Source: Microlunatus kandeliicorticis (lineage in GTDB: Bacteria; Actinomycetota; Actinomycetes; Propionibacteriales; Propionibacteriaceae). Taken from it: 64,000 bases of DNA. The stretch spans positions 558,001 to 622,000 of the forward strand of contig NZ_JACGWT010000001.1 in NCBI RefSeq assembly GCF_014137855.1, written 5' to 3'. This document shows positions 43,562 through 52,225 of this stretch, in pieces; within the stretch, counting starts at the first letter, position 1; each line of letters begins with the position of its first letter. The translations under genes were made by a program, and so were the position numbers. A model generated the notes under the pieces. That model was not told the origin of the DNA. It saw nothing but the letters and a program-made list of their open reading frames with translations, and made no database searches.

Positions 43562-44836
43562 GTGGCGGTCATCGGCAGGGCGCGACCGACGACGGGGACG
43601 AGACCCTCGTTCGTCGCGCTGATGATGGTGACGGGGACGACCGCGCTGTCCACCGACACGTACATCTCCGCGCTGCCGGACGTGCAGCGCTCACTCGGCA
43701 CCACGGCCTCGGCCGCCCAGCTGACCCTGACCGCGTGCATCGCCGGCATGGCGGTGGGGCAGCTGCTCACCGGACCGGTCAGTGACGCGCGGGGCCGACG
43801 ACGGCTGATCCTGGCCGCCGTCGTCGTGTTCACGATCACCTCCGCACTCTGCGCCCTGGTCTCGACGGACTGGCTGTTGATCAGCCTGCGCGCCGTGCAG
43901 GGGATGGCCTGCGGCGCGGCGGCGGCGCTCGGCCGTGCGGTGGTCAGCGACGTCTGGACCGGCCGCGAGGCGGCGGCCAAGTTCGGCACCCTGTCGGCGC
44001 TCGGTCTGATCGCGCCGGTCGCCGGACCGGCCATCGGCAGCGTGCTGCTGCGGTTCGGCAGCTGGCGATTGATCTTCGGCTTCCTCGCGGTGGTCGGCAT
44101 CGCGATGACCGTCTCCGCGGTGTTCGGGCTGCCCGAGACGCTGCCGCAGTCCCGGCGCCATCCGGGAGGTCTGCGGCAGCTCGGCCGGCGGACCCGCAGC
44201 CTGCTCACCGATCGCGCGTTCGCCACTCCGGTGGTCGTCCAGTGCCTGACGACGAGCGGCTTCTTCATCTACATCGGCGGCTCGTCCTTCGTGCTCCAGC
44301 AGGGCGGCGGCCTGTCCCAGCAGCAGTACGCGCTGCTGTTCGGGACGAACGCCGCCGTGATGATGGCCTCGAGCGTGGTCTTCCGGCTGCTCGTCCGCCG
44401 CACCGGCCCAGGGCTGCTGCGTCGGATCGCGATGATCGTCCAGACGACGGCCGTGGTCGTGCTCGTGCTGGTGTCGGTGCTGGCCGCTCCGCACGTGCCG
44501 CCGCTGGCGGCGGTCTGGTGCTGCCTCGCGGCCATGACGGCGGGTCTGGGCAGCTATCTGCCGGCCAACGCCGCGATCTGCCAGCAGGCCGGACGCCGGT
44601 ACGGCGGCACCGCCTCGGCGCTTGGTGGCGGTCTGCCGTTCCTGGCGGGCTCGCTCACCACGCCGCTGACCGGCTTCCTGCGGGCGGAGTCGGTGCTGGC
44701 CATGTCCGCCGGGATGGCGATCTTCTTCGGGTGCGCGGCGATCGCGGCGATCGGGCTGCGTCAGAAGGCGTTCAGCGACGCCACCGAGGCGGAGGCCGAC
44801 CGAGAGCCGGTCGACGCGCTGGCTCGCGAAGGCTGA
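43562..44836 (+). CDS. Second Bcr/CflA-type efflux MFS transporter
   Basis: 424 aa. It has the group signature ALSTDTYISALPDVQRSL in helix 1 and motif A as GPVSDARGRRRLIL. GALG-type helix 4-5 sequence VQGMACGAAAALGRAVVSDV also fits. It shares layout with the preceding gene but is clearly diverged, so it is an old tandem duplicate or separate acquisition. A separate promoter-like TAGGCT precedes its GTG start, so the two pumps may be regulated apart. It converges on the metallophosphoesterase gene with 34 bases between. Confidence 0.88.
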   Translation: MAVIGRARPTTGTRPSFVALMMVTGTTALSTDTYISALPDVQRSLGTTASAAQLTLTACIAGMAVGQLLTGPVSDARGRRRLILAAVVVFTITSALCALVSTDWLLISLRAVQGMACGAAAALGRAVVSDVWTGREAAAKFGTLSALGLIAPVAGPAIGSVLLRFGSWRLIFGFLAVVGIAMTVSAVFGLPETLPQSRRHPGGLRQLGRRTRSLLTDRAFATPVVVQCLTTSGFFIYIGGSSFVLQQGGGLSQQQYALLFGTNAAVMMASSVVFRLLVRRTGPGLLRRIAMIVQTTAVVVLVLVSVLAAPHVPPLAAVWCCLAAMTAGLGSYLPANAAICQQAGRRYGGTASALGGGLPFLAGSLTTPLTGFLRAESVLAMSAGMAIFFGCAAIAAIGLRQKAFSDATEAEADREPVDALAREG

Positions 44837-44870
44837 CCACCGCTGTGGGAAAGCGCGGAGGGCGGGCCGC

Positions 44871-45623
44871 TCAGTGGCTGGTCGGCGGCGTGAACGCGGC
44901 CAGCGCGTCGAGGTCGCTGTTGGCCGCGCGCACGTACTCCTCGGCCCATGCCCGCCGATCCGGGAAGGACGATCCGGCGATGACGGCCTCGATGGCGCGG
45001 TCGAGATCGACGGCGGTGTGGCGGAGGGCCACCTGACCGTGATCCAGCAGCGCCCACGACCCTCCCGGACGCCCGTAGGGGATGCCGATGCTGCCCGGAT
45101 TGATCACCAGCCGTCGATCGACCAGCCGGACGAACGGCATGTGGGTGTGGCCGCAGACGATCGTGCGGACGGCCGGCGGGACGTTCACGAGGACCTCCGC
45201 CCACCGGTCGGGCGCGGAGTCCACCAGGACGGTCTCGTCGTCGCGTCGCGGGGTCCCGTGGCAGAACAGCACCGGCCCGAAGCCGTCGACCTCGACCGTC
45301 AGCGGGTGCGGCAGCCCGTCCAGCTGGGCGACCTGCTCGTCGGTGAGCTGGGCGGCTGCCCAGCGGCTGACGGCGTCGGCCGACGGGACGGCGGCACCGC
45401 GGGCGCACGCGACGAGTTCGCGATCAGCGTTGCCGCGGACCAGCCGGACACGATCGCCCTCGGCGGCCAGCCGGTCGAAGACCGCCCCGGGTTGGGGCCC
45501 GGCGGCGTGGTCGCCGGTGATCACCACCAGCGATGCCGAGCGGACGTCCGGCTCGGCCAGGACGGCCTCCAGCACCGGCAGTACACCGTGGATGTCGGAG
45601 AGGACGGCGACGTTCGCGACCAC
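44871..45623 (-). CDS. Metallophosphoesterase (calcineurin-like)
   Basis: 250 aa. Metal-binding motifs of the calcineurin-like fold appear in order: SDIHG (8-12), ITGDHAAG (Asp in GD), VRGNADRE (GN), LFCHGTPRRDD (His) and VCGHTHMPF (GHTH), so both metal sites are complete. It belongs with the YfcE-like single-domain phosphodiesterases; the natural substrate is unknown. It ends with a short Ser/Ala-rich tail. GTG 45623 has TACCGT six bases upstream, which suggests a leaderless message. Confidence 0.9.
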   Translation of the reverse strand: MVANVAVLSDIHGVLPVLEAVLAEPDVRSASLVVITGDHAAGPQPGAVFDRLAAEGDRVRLVRGNADRELVACARGAAVPSADAVSRWAAAQLTDEQVAQLDGLPHPLTVEVDGFGPVLFCHGTPRRDDETVLVDSAPDRWAEVLVNVPPAVRTIVCGHTHMPFVRLVDRRLVINPGSIGIPYGRPGGSWALLDHGQVALRHTAVDLDRAIEAVIAGSSFPDRRAWAEEYVRAANSDLDALAAFTPPTSH

Positions 45624-45629
45624 CGGATC

Positions 45630-45635
45630 ACGGTA
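45630..45635 (-). promoter_or_regulatory. -10 box of a leaderless metallophosphoesterase gene
   Basis: Minus-strand TACCGT followed by six bases and the GTG at 45623. No clear -35. Confidence 0.38.
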
Positions 45636-45647
45636 AGCCGCCGCCTG

Positions 45648-47639
45648 TCACTCGGCTCGGTTCGCCTCGGTCGGCAGGTGCGTCGCCCACCAGCGCAGCA
45701 GGTGGTCGAACCGCTGCCGGCGGTGGCGCGGCTGGCCCTCGCGGGTCAGGCCGTGGCTCTCGCCCGGGAAGATCAACAGCTCGCTCGGGACGCCACGCTT
45801 CTGCAGCCCGTGGAACCAGCGCTGGCCCTGCTCCAGCGGGCAGCGGAAGTCGCGCTCCGAGTGGATCACCAGCGTCGGGGTCTCGACCCGGTCGAGGGCG
45901 GCCATCGGCGACTGGGCGGCCAGCTGCTCGGGGTCGGTGCCGACCAGCTGGTCACCGAAGAACCAGCCGATGTCGGAGGTGCCGGCGAAACTGACCGGGT
46001 CGAGGAAGCCGCGCTCGACCACCGCGGCGGCGAACCGGCCTGCCGCCCGCGGGTGCGCGGTCAGCCAGGCGGTCATGTAGCCGCCGTACGAGCCGCCGAG
46101 CACGCCCATCCGGCTGCTGTCGAGCGCCAGCTCGGGATCGGCAAGCACACCGTCGAGGAAGTCGAGCAGGTCGTCCGCGTCACGCCGGCCGAGCGCCCCG
46201 ATGATCGACCGCCCGTGCTCCTGGCCGTACCCGGCCGAACCACGCGGGTTGGCCAGCAGCACCGCATAGCCGGCCGCGGCCAGCACCTGCGCCTCGTCGT
46301 AGACCTGCCAGCCGTACTGAGCGAACGGTCCGCCGTGGATGTCGAGCAGCACCGGGTGCGGCCCCGGACCGTCCGGCAGTACCACCCAGCCGTGCACCGG
46401 GTAGCCGTCGTCGGCGGTGACCGTCCGCTCGTGCAGCGGCCGGACGCCCGGACCCTCGCGCAGCGGCGCCCCGAAGTCGGTCAGCACCCGCTCCTCGCCG
46501 CTGGTCACCGCCACCAGCTCGCCCGGGGTCACGGCGTCGAGCGTCGTCGCCACCACCACCGCGTCCGCACCCGTGCCGACCACGTCGTGCGCGGTGACGA
46601 TCCGCGGCCCGCCGACCACGACCGTCGGCTCACCGTCCGCCCCGATCCGGAGCAGCTCGACCGCACCGCGGGTGCGGCGCTGGACGTGGACCCCGTCGGC
46701 GGTCACGGTCAGCCGGGTGCCGATCTCGCCGAGGTCGATCGTCTCGGCGTCGGTGTGCCGGGTCGGCCGCCCGGAGCCGTCGGCCGGAACCGACCACAAG
46801 CCGGTGTGCCGACCGACGAAGTCGAGGCCGCTCGGCCCGGGGTCCGAGGCGAGCAGCCACAGGGTCGCGCCGTCGGGGGACCAGGCGACCTTCTCGACGG
46901 TCAGCGCGCCGTCGGTCACCCGCTGCAGGTCGGTGCCGTCCGAAGCGCAGGTCCAGGCGTCCACCACCAGGTCGGTCGTCCGGGTCTCGTGCCGCGCGCT
47001 GACCAAGGCCAGCCGCTGTCCGTCGGGCCGCCAGACCACCTCGACGCTGTCGGCGGCGGCATCGCTCAGCTGCCGCGACTCCGGGACGTCATCGCCCGGC
47101 CCCGGCGCCGCGTCGAGCTCCGAGACGTCGACCACGAAGACCTGCTGTCGCCGGTCGCCGACGTAGCCGACACCGTCGCCGAGATAGCGCAGGTCGGTGA
47201 TCAGCCGCGGCGCCTCCTCGCCGTCGCCGATCTCGGGGTCGGTCCCGTAGCGGCCCGGCTCGGGAACCCGTGCCGTGTAGGCGATCCGGTGCCCGTCCGG
47301 CGCCCAGGCGAACCCGCCGGCCCCGAGCGGCGCGTCGGTCAGCCGGACCGGCTCGCCGCCGGTCGCCGCGACGACGTGCAGCTGAGGTTTGGCCTTGGCG
47401 TCGGTGGCCCGGAGGAACCCGATCATGGTGCCGTCGGGGGAGTACTGCGGCGCGGTGTCGCGGAACCCGCGGGTCAGCCGGCGCGGCCCGTCACCGGTGA
47501 CCGGAACCTCCCAGAGCTGACCGACGTAGCTGTTGCTGGCCAGGTCCGGTCGGGTCACCGCGACCACGGCCCGCTCACCCGACGGGTGCAGGGTGGGGGA
47601 GGACAGGGTGGTCAGCAGGTCGAGCTGGTCGGGTCGCAC
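45648..47639 (-). CDS. S9-family serine peptidase (prolyl-oligopeptidase type)
   Basis: 663 aa. The N-terminal two-thirds is a WD-like beta-propeller (repeated W-S-P-D-G forms such as QYSPDGTMIGFL, WAPDGHRIAY, WRPDGQRLAL, WSPDGATLWL). The C-terminal alpha/beta-hydrolase has the nucleophile in LGGSYGGYMTAWL (Ser near 517), an Asp in HSERDFRCPLEQG and a His in GESHGLTREG, the full triad of acylaminoacyl/dipeptidyl peptidases. No signal peptide, so it is probably a cytosolic enzyme cutting short peptides. GTG 47639 is preceded by an AAGG site. Confidence 0.92.
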   Translation of the reverse strand: MRPDQLDLLTTLSSPTLHPSGERAVVAVTRPDLASNSYVGQLWEVPVTGDGPRRLTRGFRDTAPQYSPDGTMIGFLRATDAKAKPQLHVVAATGGEPVRLTDAPLGAGGFAWAPDGHRIAYTARVPEPGRYGTDPEIGDGEEAPRLITDLRYLGDGVGYVGDRRQQVFVVDVSELDAAPGPGDDVPESRQLSDAAADSVEVVWRPDGQRLALVSARHETRTTDLVVDAWTCASDGTDLQRVTDGALTVEKVAWSPDGATLWLLASDPGPSGLDFVGRHTGLWSVPADGSGRPTRHTDAETIDLGEIGTRLTVTADGVHVQRRTRGAVELLRIGADGEPTVVVGGPRIVTAHDVVGTGADAVVVATTLDAVTPGELVAVTSGEERVLTDFGAPLREGPGVRPLHERTVTADDGYPVHGWVVLPDGPGPHPVLLDIHGGPFAQYGWQVYDEAQVLAAAGYAVLLANPRGSAGYGQEHGRSIIGALGRRDADDLLDFLDGVLADPELALDSSRMGVLGGSYGGYMTAWLTAHPRAAGRFAAAVVERGFLDPVSFAGTSDIGWFFGDQLVGTDPEQLAAQSPMAALDRVETPTLVIHSERDFRCPLEQGQRWFHGLQKRGVPSELLIFPGESHGLTREGQPRHRRQRFDHLLRWWATHLPTEANRAE

Positions 47640-47693
47640 GGGCGCGCCTTTCGGGTCGGGTCTTCGTGGAGCGGTCTCGGGGAGCGATCAAGA

Positions 47694-48893
47694 TCAGCGA
47701 CGACGTCGGCCGACCGCGCCGGCGGCCGCGCGGACCAGGGCCACGGTCTGGTCGACGACCGCGCGTCGGTCCGCCTCGAAGGCGCCGTCGGTGATCACGG
47801 TCGGGTCGTCGGGGTAGGCGAGCGCGGAGACGTGCAGGTGGCCGCCGGGGACGTCCCAGGCCTGCAGCCCCTGCCGCAGCCGGTTGGCCCGGTACATGCT
47901 CTCGTTGCTGAGGTAGTCGCCGCCGGTGCCCGCGGCCGCGCTGCTGCCCGGGCTCGGGTCCGGTCGGTCGCGGAGCGCCCGCGGGTCGGGCAAGGTTCCG
48001 GCCGGCCACTCGCGGATGCCGTCGCGCAGCGCCACCGGCCACGGCCCGCTGCCGGCGGCGATCATCGCGGCGTACGGCAGCGTGGTCTCGATCCACTCGG
48101 GCGAGTCGAACGGCTGCGGCCAGTGCGAGGCTCGCGAGACCGCCCCGAACCGCTGCGCCCGCTCGTTGTCGGGGCTGCCACCCCGCGCGTTGCCGGCCCA
48201 CTTCTCGACGTCCATCCGGCCGCGGCCGGTCATGCTGATGGTCATGATCAGATCGGCGCGGTCCGGCCCCGGTCGCAGCACCGGACCGAAGGCGTCCTCG
48301 ACGACCCCCTGGTCGAAGGCCCCCCAGCTCACCGGCAGCACCACCGACCGGACGCGGGCGGTGCCGTGCGGGGTCTCCAGCAGCGCGCCGTCCAGCCGCA
48401 GCGCCGCCGCGCCGGACGGGTTCGAGTGCCGCAGGCTGGTGTCGAGCCCGAAGACGTCGAAGCCGCTGACCATGATCAGGACCTCGGCGTCGGACCGGTC
48501 CGGCCAGAGCGGTCGGTCGATGCCGCGGGTGGTCCGGTCCCAGCGGTGGAGCAGCGCCTCCCGCTGTTGCCGGTCGAGTGGGGGCGTCTCCAGCCTGCGA
48601 AGGGCCGCGCCGACCGAGAGTCGCGCCCAGTAGAGCGGCCGGTCGTCGAGACCGTCCCACGCCGTCGCCTCGTCCGCGCGGGCGCGACGGACCGCGTCGT
48701 TCCAGCAGCAACGACCAGCGTCGTCCACCACCTCGAACAGTTCGTCGAGGGACTCGCAGGCGGTGATCCGCTCGAGGGCGTCGTCGACGAGCCGGTCCCA
48801 GCCGGACGCCTGCAGCAGCGCGGTGGCGAACGGCGCCGAGCCGCCGCCACCTAGGCGCAGCGACAGCCGGCTCTCCTCGACGGTGGACGCCAC
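47694..48893 (-). CDS. Pyroglutamyl-peptidase-like protein
   Basis: 399 aa from GTG 48893 (start uncertain; nothing better between it and the upstream stop). The section around VSGFDVFGLDTSLRHSNPSG (near 139) resembles the opening GFxPFGxxxxNPS of family C15 pyroglutamyl peptidases, which remove N-terminal pyroglutamate. Downstream, the WGAFDQGVVEDAFGPVLR and LIMTISMTGRGRMDVEKWAG segments fit the same fold in a divergent form. The ~135-residue N-terminal helical part is extra compared with the classic ~215-aa enzyme. The catalytic Cys-His pair is not secure, so the activity is unproven. Confidence 0.6.
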   Translation of the reverse strand: MASTVEESRLSLRLGGGGSAPFATALLQASGWDRLVDDALERITACESLDELFEVVDDAGRCCWNDAVRRARADEATAWDGLDDRPLYWARLSVGAALRRLETPPLDRQQREALLHRWDRTTRGIDRPLWPDRSDAEVLIMVSGFDVFGLDTSLRHSNPSGAAALRLDGALLETPHGTARVRSVVLPVSWGAFDQGVVEDAFGPVLRPGPDRADLIMTISMTGRGRMDVEKWAGNARGGSPDNERAQRFGAVSRASHWPQPFDSPEWIETTLPYAAMIAAGSGPWPVALRDGIREWPAGTLPDPRALRDRPDPSPGSSAAAGTGGDYLSNESMYRANRLRQGLQAWDVPGGHLHVSALAYPDDPTVITDGAFEADRRAVVDQTVALVRAAAGAVGRRRR

Positions 48894-48913
48894 CGCTGCG
48901 GCTCGCGTACGGG

Positions 48914-49735
48914 TCAGTCGACCGAGTTGCTCAGCTGGTCGAGGGTCGCAACGTCGTCGGCGTCGAGGCTGAAGTCGAGCTCGGCGTTGGCGCGGATCCG
49001 CTCCGGCGTGACCGACTTGGGCAGCGGCAGCACGTCCTTCTCGAGGAGGTAGCGCAGCGACAGCTGGGCGACGCTCTTGCCGTACTTCTCGGCGATCCCG
49101 GTCAGCCGGTCGTCGTCGAGCAGCTTGCCGGTGGCCAGCGGCGAGTAGCCCTCGACCAGGATGTCGTGCTGCTGGCAGTAGGCGGTCGTCTCGGGCTGGG
49201 TGTTGCCGATGAACCACCGGATCTGGTTGACGTGCGGACGGACGTCGGTGCCCGAGGCGAGCGACTCGAGGTCGTCGACGTCGAAGTTGGAGACGCCGAT
49301 CGATCGCACGCGACCGGCCGCGTGCATCTCCTCGAAGACCTTCCAGACCTCGATGTTGCCCGCGCGGTGGTCGGAGCCCATGTCGCTCCACGGCCACGGC
49401 GCGTGGATCAGCCAGAGGTCGATCGGACCGAGGTCGAGGTTGCCGAACGAGGTCTCGAACGCCTCGCGGGCCCCCGCGGCGTCCTTGATCTCCGCCGGGA
49501 GCTTGGTGGTCACGTAGATCTCGTCGCGGGCGATCCCGGAGTCGCGGACCGCCCGTCCGACGCTCTTCTCGTTGCCGTAGGCCAGCGCCGAGTCGATGTG
49601 GCGGTAGCCGATCTTCAGAGCCTCGGCGGTCGAGTCGTAGGCCTCGGAGCCCTCGGGGATCTGCCAGGTGCCGAAGCCGACCTTGGGGATCGAGTGGCCG
49701 GAGGCGAGCGGGAAGGTGTCGGTGAGCACGGACAT
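48914..49735 (-). CDS. Aldo/keto reductase
   Basis: 273 aa, the usual length for a bacterial AKR5-type enzyme. The catalytic tetrad is present: Asp48 and Tyr53 (HIDSALAYGNE), Lys78 (YVTTKLP) and His111 (LIHAPWP). The NADPH-binding end LPLPKSVTPERIRANAEL is also typical. It reduces carbonyl groups of small molecules in the cytosol; the substrate is unknown. The ATG at 49735 has TAGCGT seven bases upstream, again a leaderless layout. Confidence 0.93.
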   Translation of the reverse strand: MSVLTDTFPLASGHSIPKVGFGTWQIPEGSEAYDSTAEALKIGYRHIDSALAYGNEKSVGRAVRDSGIARDEIYVTTKLPAEIKDAAGAREAFETSFGNLDLGPIDLWLIHAPWPWSDMGSDHRAGNIEVWKVFEEMHAAGRVRSIGVSNFDVDDLESLASGTDVRPHVNQIRWFIGNTQPETTAYCQQHDILVEGYSPLATGKLLDDDRLTGIAEKYGKSVAQLSLRYLLEKDVLPLPKSVTPERIRANAELDFSLDADDVATLDQLSNSVD

Positions 49736-49742
49736 GCTCGTG

Positions 49743-49748
49743 ACGCTA
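49743..49748 (-). promoter_or_regulatory. -10 box of a leaderless aldo/keto reductase gene
   Basis: Minus-strand TAGCGT, seven bases before the ATG at 49735. No -35 seen. Confidence 0.35.
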
Positions 49749-50348
49749 CCGCCCGCTCTCGGCGGCGATCCGGCGGGGCTGACGTCCGGCGAGCACCAGC
49801 AGCAGCTCGCCCGCCATGTCCTCGAAGGGCTCTCCGTTCCCGGTACCCCAGTCGAGGTCGAGGGCCCGGAACCTGAAGCCGGGCAGGCTCACCCCGAACG
49901 GGTTCGTCGCCGGGTCGGCCAGGTGGTCGAGGACGATCCGGGTCGCCCGGTCGTCCGCGCTACGGGGCAGGGCGTTGGCCGTGGTCACGTCGAGTCCGTG
50001 GATGACGACGTGGCTGAGCGCGCCCATCGGCCCACCCTGGGGCGGCACCCACCCGGCCAGCACGTCGCTGCGCAGGTCGGACAACAGGTCGGTGAACGGC
50101 CGCTCGGCGTCGCGGCGGGCGATGGTCTCGGACAGCGCTGCGAAGTCGTAGCCGGCCGCGGCGAGCTCGCGTCCGAAGGCCTGCTCGTCGTAGCGCGCCG
50201 GCATGGTCAGGTGGGCGACGACGTGCCGCACCGCCCAGCCGGCGCAGCGGCTCGGCCCGTCGGCGATCGCCGGTGGTGCAGCGGCGAGAGTGTCGGCCAG
50301 CGCGGCGTACTGCGGGCCGAGCAGGGTGGTGAGGTCATCGGTGATCAT
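49746..50348 (-). CDS. MDMPI/DinB-like maleylpyruvate isomerase family protein
   Basis: 200 aa, a single four-helix DinB-like domain. RCAGWAVRHVVAHLTMPARY has the first metal-binding His, and SHVVIHGLDVTTA has the second pair, the HxxxH pattern of mycothiol-dependent isomerases and related actinobacterial proteins. The family may use mycothiol as thiol cofactor, but many members have no assigned reaction. ATG 50348 overlaps the previous stop (ATGA), so it is the last gene of an ArsR-SRPBCC-MDMPI operon. Confidence 0.78.
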   Translation of the reverse strand: MITDDLTTLLGPQYAALADTLAAAPPAIADGPSRCAGWAVRHVVAHLTMPARYDEQAFGRELAAAGYDFAALSETIARRDAERPFTDLLSDLRSDVLAGWVPPQGGPMGALSHVVIHGLDVTTANALPRSADDRATRIVLDHLADPATNPFGVSLPGFRFRALDLDWGTGNGEPFEDMAGELLLVLAGRQPRRIAAESGR

Positions 50349-50860
50349 GGTCGGCTCCCCGGGTTCGGGTCGGTGCTGCGGGACGGATGGAGGTCGTGCT
50401 GCGGCGGGGCCAGAGTGGCGGTGTAGGCGACGCTCCGGTCGAGCGCGGTCCGCCACCCGGCCCGGGCCTGCGGCGAACGCCGTGCCGGCGGCAGCCCGTA
50501 CTGGGTGGTGATCACCTCGGTGGTGCCGTCGCCGCGGTCGGTCAGGACGATCTCGGTGACCACCGCCGAGTCCGTCTCGCGCCAGCGGAGCAGCCCTGGC
50601 CGCTCGACGTCCAGGTAGACGGCGCGCATGGTGTGCTGTTGCCCGTTTGCGTCGTTGATCATGGTCGTCTCGAACCGACCGCCGACCCGGAGCTCGACCA
50701 CGATCCGGTCGGCGGGGGTGTGGGTGCCGACCGGCCCCCAGAAGTGCTGCAGGTGCTCGGGTTCGGTGAGTGCGGCGAAGACCAGCTCGCGCGGAGCCCG
50801 GTGGATCGTCGTCACGGTGAAGAGCTCGTCCTCGGTCGGCTCGGGCCGGGCGCCGCTCAC
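50345..50860 (-). CDS. SRPBCC/AHSA1-type ligand-binding protein
   Basis: From GTG 50860 (GTGA overlap with the ArsR stop) the protein has 171 aa. The pattern ELFTVTTIHRAPRELVFAAL, then EHLQHFWGPVG and GGRFETTM, is the AHSA1 (Aha1 C-terminal-like) branch of the START/Bet v1 fold, a hydrophobic cavity for a small ligand. The tail after about residue 150 is Pro/Ser-rich and likely disordered. ArsR-AHSA1 pairs are common and often control responses to small molecules. The longer ORF from 50920 overlaps ArsR and is rejected. Confidence 0.85.
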   Translation of the reverse strand: MSGARPEPTEDELFTVTTIHRAPRELVFAALTEPEHLQHFWGPVGTHTPADRIVVELRVGGRFETTMINDANGQQHTMRAVYLDVERPGLLRWRETDSAVVTEIVLTDRGDGTTEVITTQYGLPPARRSPQARAGWRTALDRSVAYTATLAPPQHDLHPSRSTDPNPGSRP

Positions 50861-51192
50861 CGCTGCTCCTCCTGGATCTCGGCAAGATGTCCGGCCAGCC
50901 GCTCGTGGCGGTCGAGCCACTCGCGGCGTCGGTCGCCGACCCAGGCCAGCACCTCCTCGAGCCGTTCGACCTCCAGGTGCGCGGGCCGGGCCTGCGCCTG
51001 CCGGCCGCGGCTGACCAGCCCGGCGTCCTCCAGCACCCGCAGGTGCCGCGACACCGCTTGCTGGGTCATCGGCAGCGGTTCGGCCAGCTGGGTGACGCTG
51101 GCGTCGCCGGTCGCGAGCCGCGTCACCAGCTCTACCCGGGTCGGGTCGCCCAGCGCGGCGAACACCCGGGCCAGCATCGTCGGTGTTTGCAC
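50857..51192 (-). CDS. ArsR-family transcriptional regulator
   Basis: I start at GTG 51192, giving 111 aa. The winged helix (ARVFAALGDPTRVELVTRLA, then SVTQLAEPLPMTQQAVSRHL and VLEDAGLVSRGRQ) is typical. The Cys metal ligands of ArsR/SmtB are missing, so the inducer is unlikely to be metal; AHSA1-linked members often sense organics. A TTG start at 51228 is possible by frame, but those bases form the -35 of the promoter and the palindrome lies inside, so it is not the true start. The promoter and operator upstream suggest autoregulation. Confidence 0.88.
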   Translation of the reverse strand: MQTPTMLARVFAALGDPTRVELVTRLATGDASVTQLAEPLPMTQQAVSRHLRVLEDAGLVSRGRQAQARPAHLEVERLEEVLAWVGDRRREWLDRHERLAGHLAEIQEEQR

Positions 51193-51228
51193 AACCGAAT
51201 AGTTGTGCAAGGAGGAGGTTGTCGTCAA
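51187..51228 (-). promoter_or_regulatory. ArsR operon promoter with palindromic operator
   Basis: Minus strand: TTGACG (51228-51223), an 18-base spacer, AACTAT (51204-51199), six bases, then GTG 51192. A perfect dyad TTGCACAAC-N6-GTTGTGCAA (51187-51210) covers the -10 box and the presumed start. Binding there would block RNA polymerase, the normal mode of ArsR autorepression. Confidence 0.6.
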
Positions 51229-51358
51229 GCCTTCGGCGGACCTGAGACCTCGGCCGTCAGCCCGCCGCTTCTGGCCGATCCCTTATCCGGGCCCTGCGAC
51301 GCTCGCGGTCGCGTCCGCGCGGACGCGCCGCACCCGCCGACCGTCCTCGGAGGCCACC

Positions 51359-52162
51359 ATGATCACCAACGACACCCTGCCCCGCCCACGTCCCTCGGGC
51401 GTCCGGGCGCTGCTCGTGCGTCCGCTCGCGGTCAAGGTGCCGGCGGTGACGGCGGTGTTCTGGCTGGTCAAGGTGCTCACCACCGGGATGGGGGAGGCCG
51501 CCTCGGACTACCTCGGCTCGGTCAGCCTGGTGCTCGGCGGGGCGGTCGGGGTGCTCGGGCTCGCGCTGGCCCTCGGCCTTCAGCTCCGGGCCCGGAGCTT
51601 CCACCCGGCGCGCTACTGGTTCGCGGTGGCCATGGTCGCGGTGTTCGGGACGATGGCCGCCGACGTGCTCCACGCGATCGTCGGCGTCCCCTACCTGTGG
51701 TCGTCGCTGTTCTGGGCGGCTGCGGTCGCCGCGCTCTTCCTGGTCTGGCGCCGGGTCGAGGGCACGGTCTCGATCCACAGCATCACCACCACCCGGCGCG
51801 AGCTCTTCTACTGGTGCACCGTGCTGGCCACCTTCGCGCTCGGCACCGCCGCCGGCGACCTGACGGCGATCGCCCTCGGCTGGGGCTTCCTCACCTCCGC
51901 GGTCGTCTTCGGCCTCGCGCTGCTCGTTCCCCTGCTCGCCTGGCGGCTCGGCGCCAGCCCGCTGGTGACCTTCTGGACCGCCTACGTGCTCACCCGACCC
52001 TTCGGTGCCTCGGTCGCCGACTGGCTCGGCAAGCCGGTCGCCGCCGGCGGGCTCGGCTGGGGCGACGGGCCGGTCGCGCTCGGCGGCTGCCTGGCCATCG
52101 CGGCGCTGGTCGCGCTGCTGGCGCGCCGGGTCCCGACCCCGGAGGTCGCCGTCCGCGGCTAA
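51359..52162 (+). CDS. COG4705-type membrane protein
   Basis: 267 aa; ATG 51359 with GGAGG before it. Seven or eight hydrophobic helices in the order of the COG4705 family, with its conserved stretches VPAVTAVFWLVKVLTTGMGE, MAADVLHAIVGVPY, SIHSITTTRRELFYW and VLTRPFGASVADWLG. The family is predicted membrane-anchored, function unknown, and spread among Actinobacteria and Proteobacteria. It may be tied to cation or metal stress. The preceding divergent ArsR operon does not share its promoter: 166 bases separate the two starts. Confidence 0.85.
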   Translation: MITNDTLPRPRPSGVRALLVRPLAVKVPAVTAVFWLVKVLTTGMGEAASDYLGSVSLVLGGAVGVLGLALALGLQLRARSFHPARYWFAVAMVAVFGTMAADVLHAIVGVPYLWSSLFWAAAVAALFLVWRRVEGTVSIHSITTTRRELFYWCTVLATFALGTAAGDLTAIALGWGFLTSAVVFGLALLVPLLAWRLGASPLVTFWTAYVLTRPFGASVADWLGKPVAAGGLGWGDGPVALGGCLAIAALVALLARRVPTPEVAVRG

Positions 52163-52213
52163 GAGGGGACCCAGAGTTCACCGACCGGGTCCGTGGGATC
52201 GGCCGACGCCGCC

Positions 52214-52219
52214 TACCGT
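52214..52219 (+). promoter_or_regulatory. -10 box of the leaderless DedA gene
   Basis: TACCGT, then exactly six bases, then the ATG at 52226. No -35 seen. Confidence 0.38.
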
Positions 52220-52225
52220 GGCGTC

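Noticed and set aside
44874-48854. Very long plus-strand ORF (over 1300 codons) opposite the phosphoesterase, S9 peptidase and pyroglutamyl-peptidase genes
   Set aside because: Its translation is low-complexity Arg/Gly/Pro/Val/Gln-rich with no domain, while three genes with clear motifs occupy the other strand. It is an open frame caused by GC-rich codon use.
51193-51228. TTG start at 51228 for the ArsR gene
   Set aside because: These bases form the -35 element and the operator palindrome lies between them and the winged-helix domain; GTG 51192 fits the promoter better.
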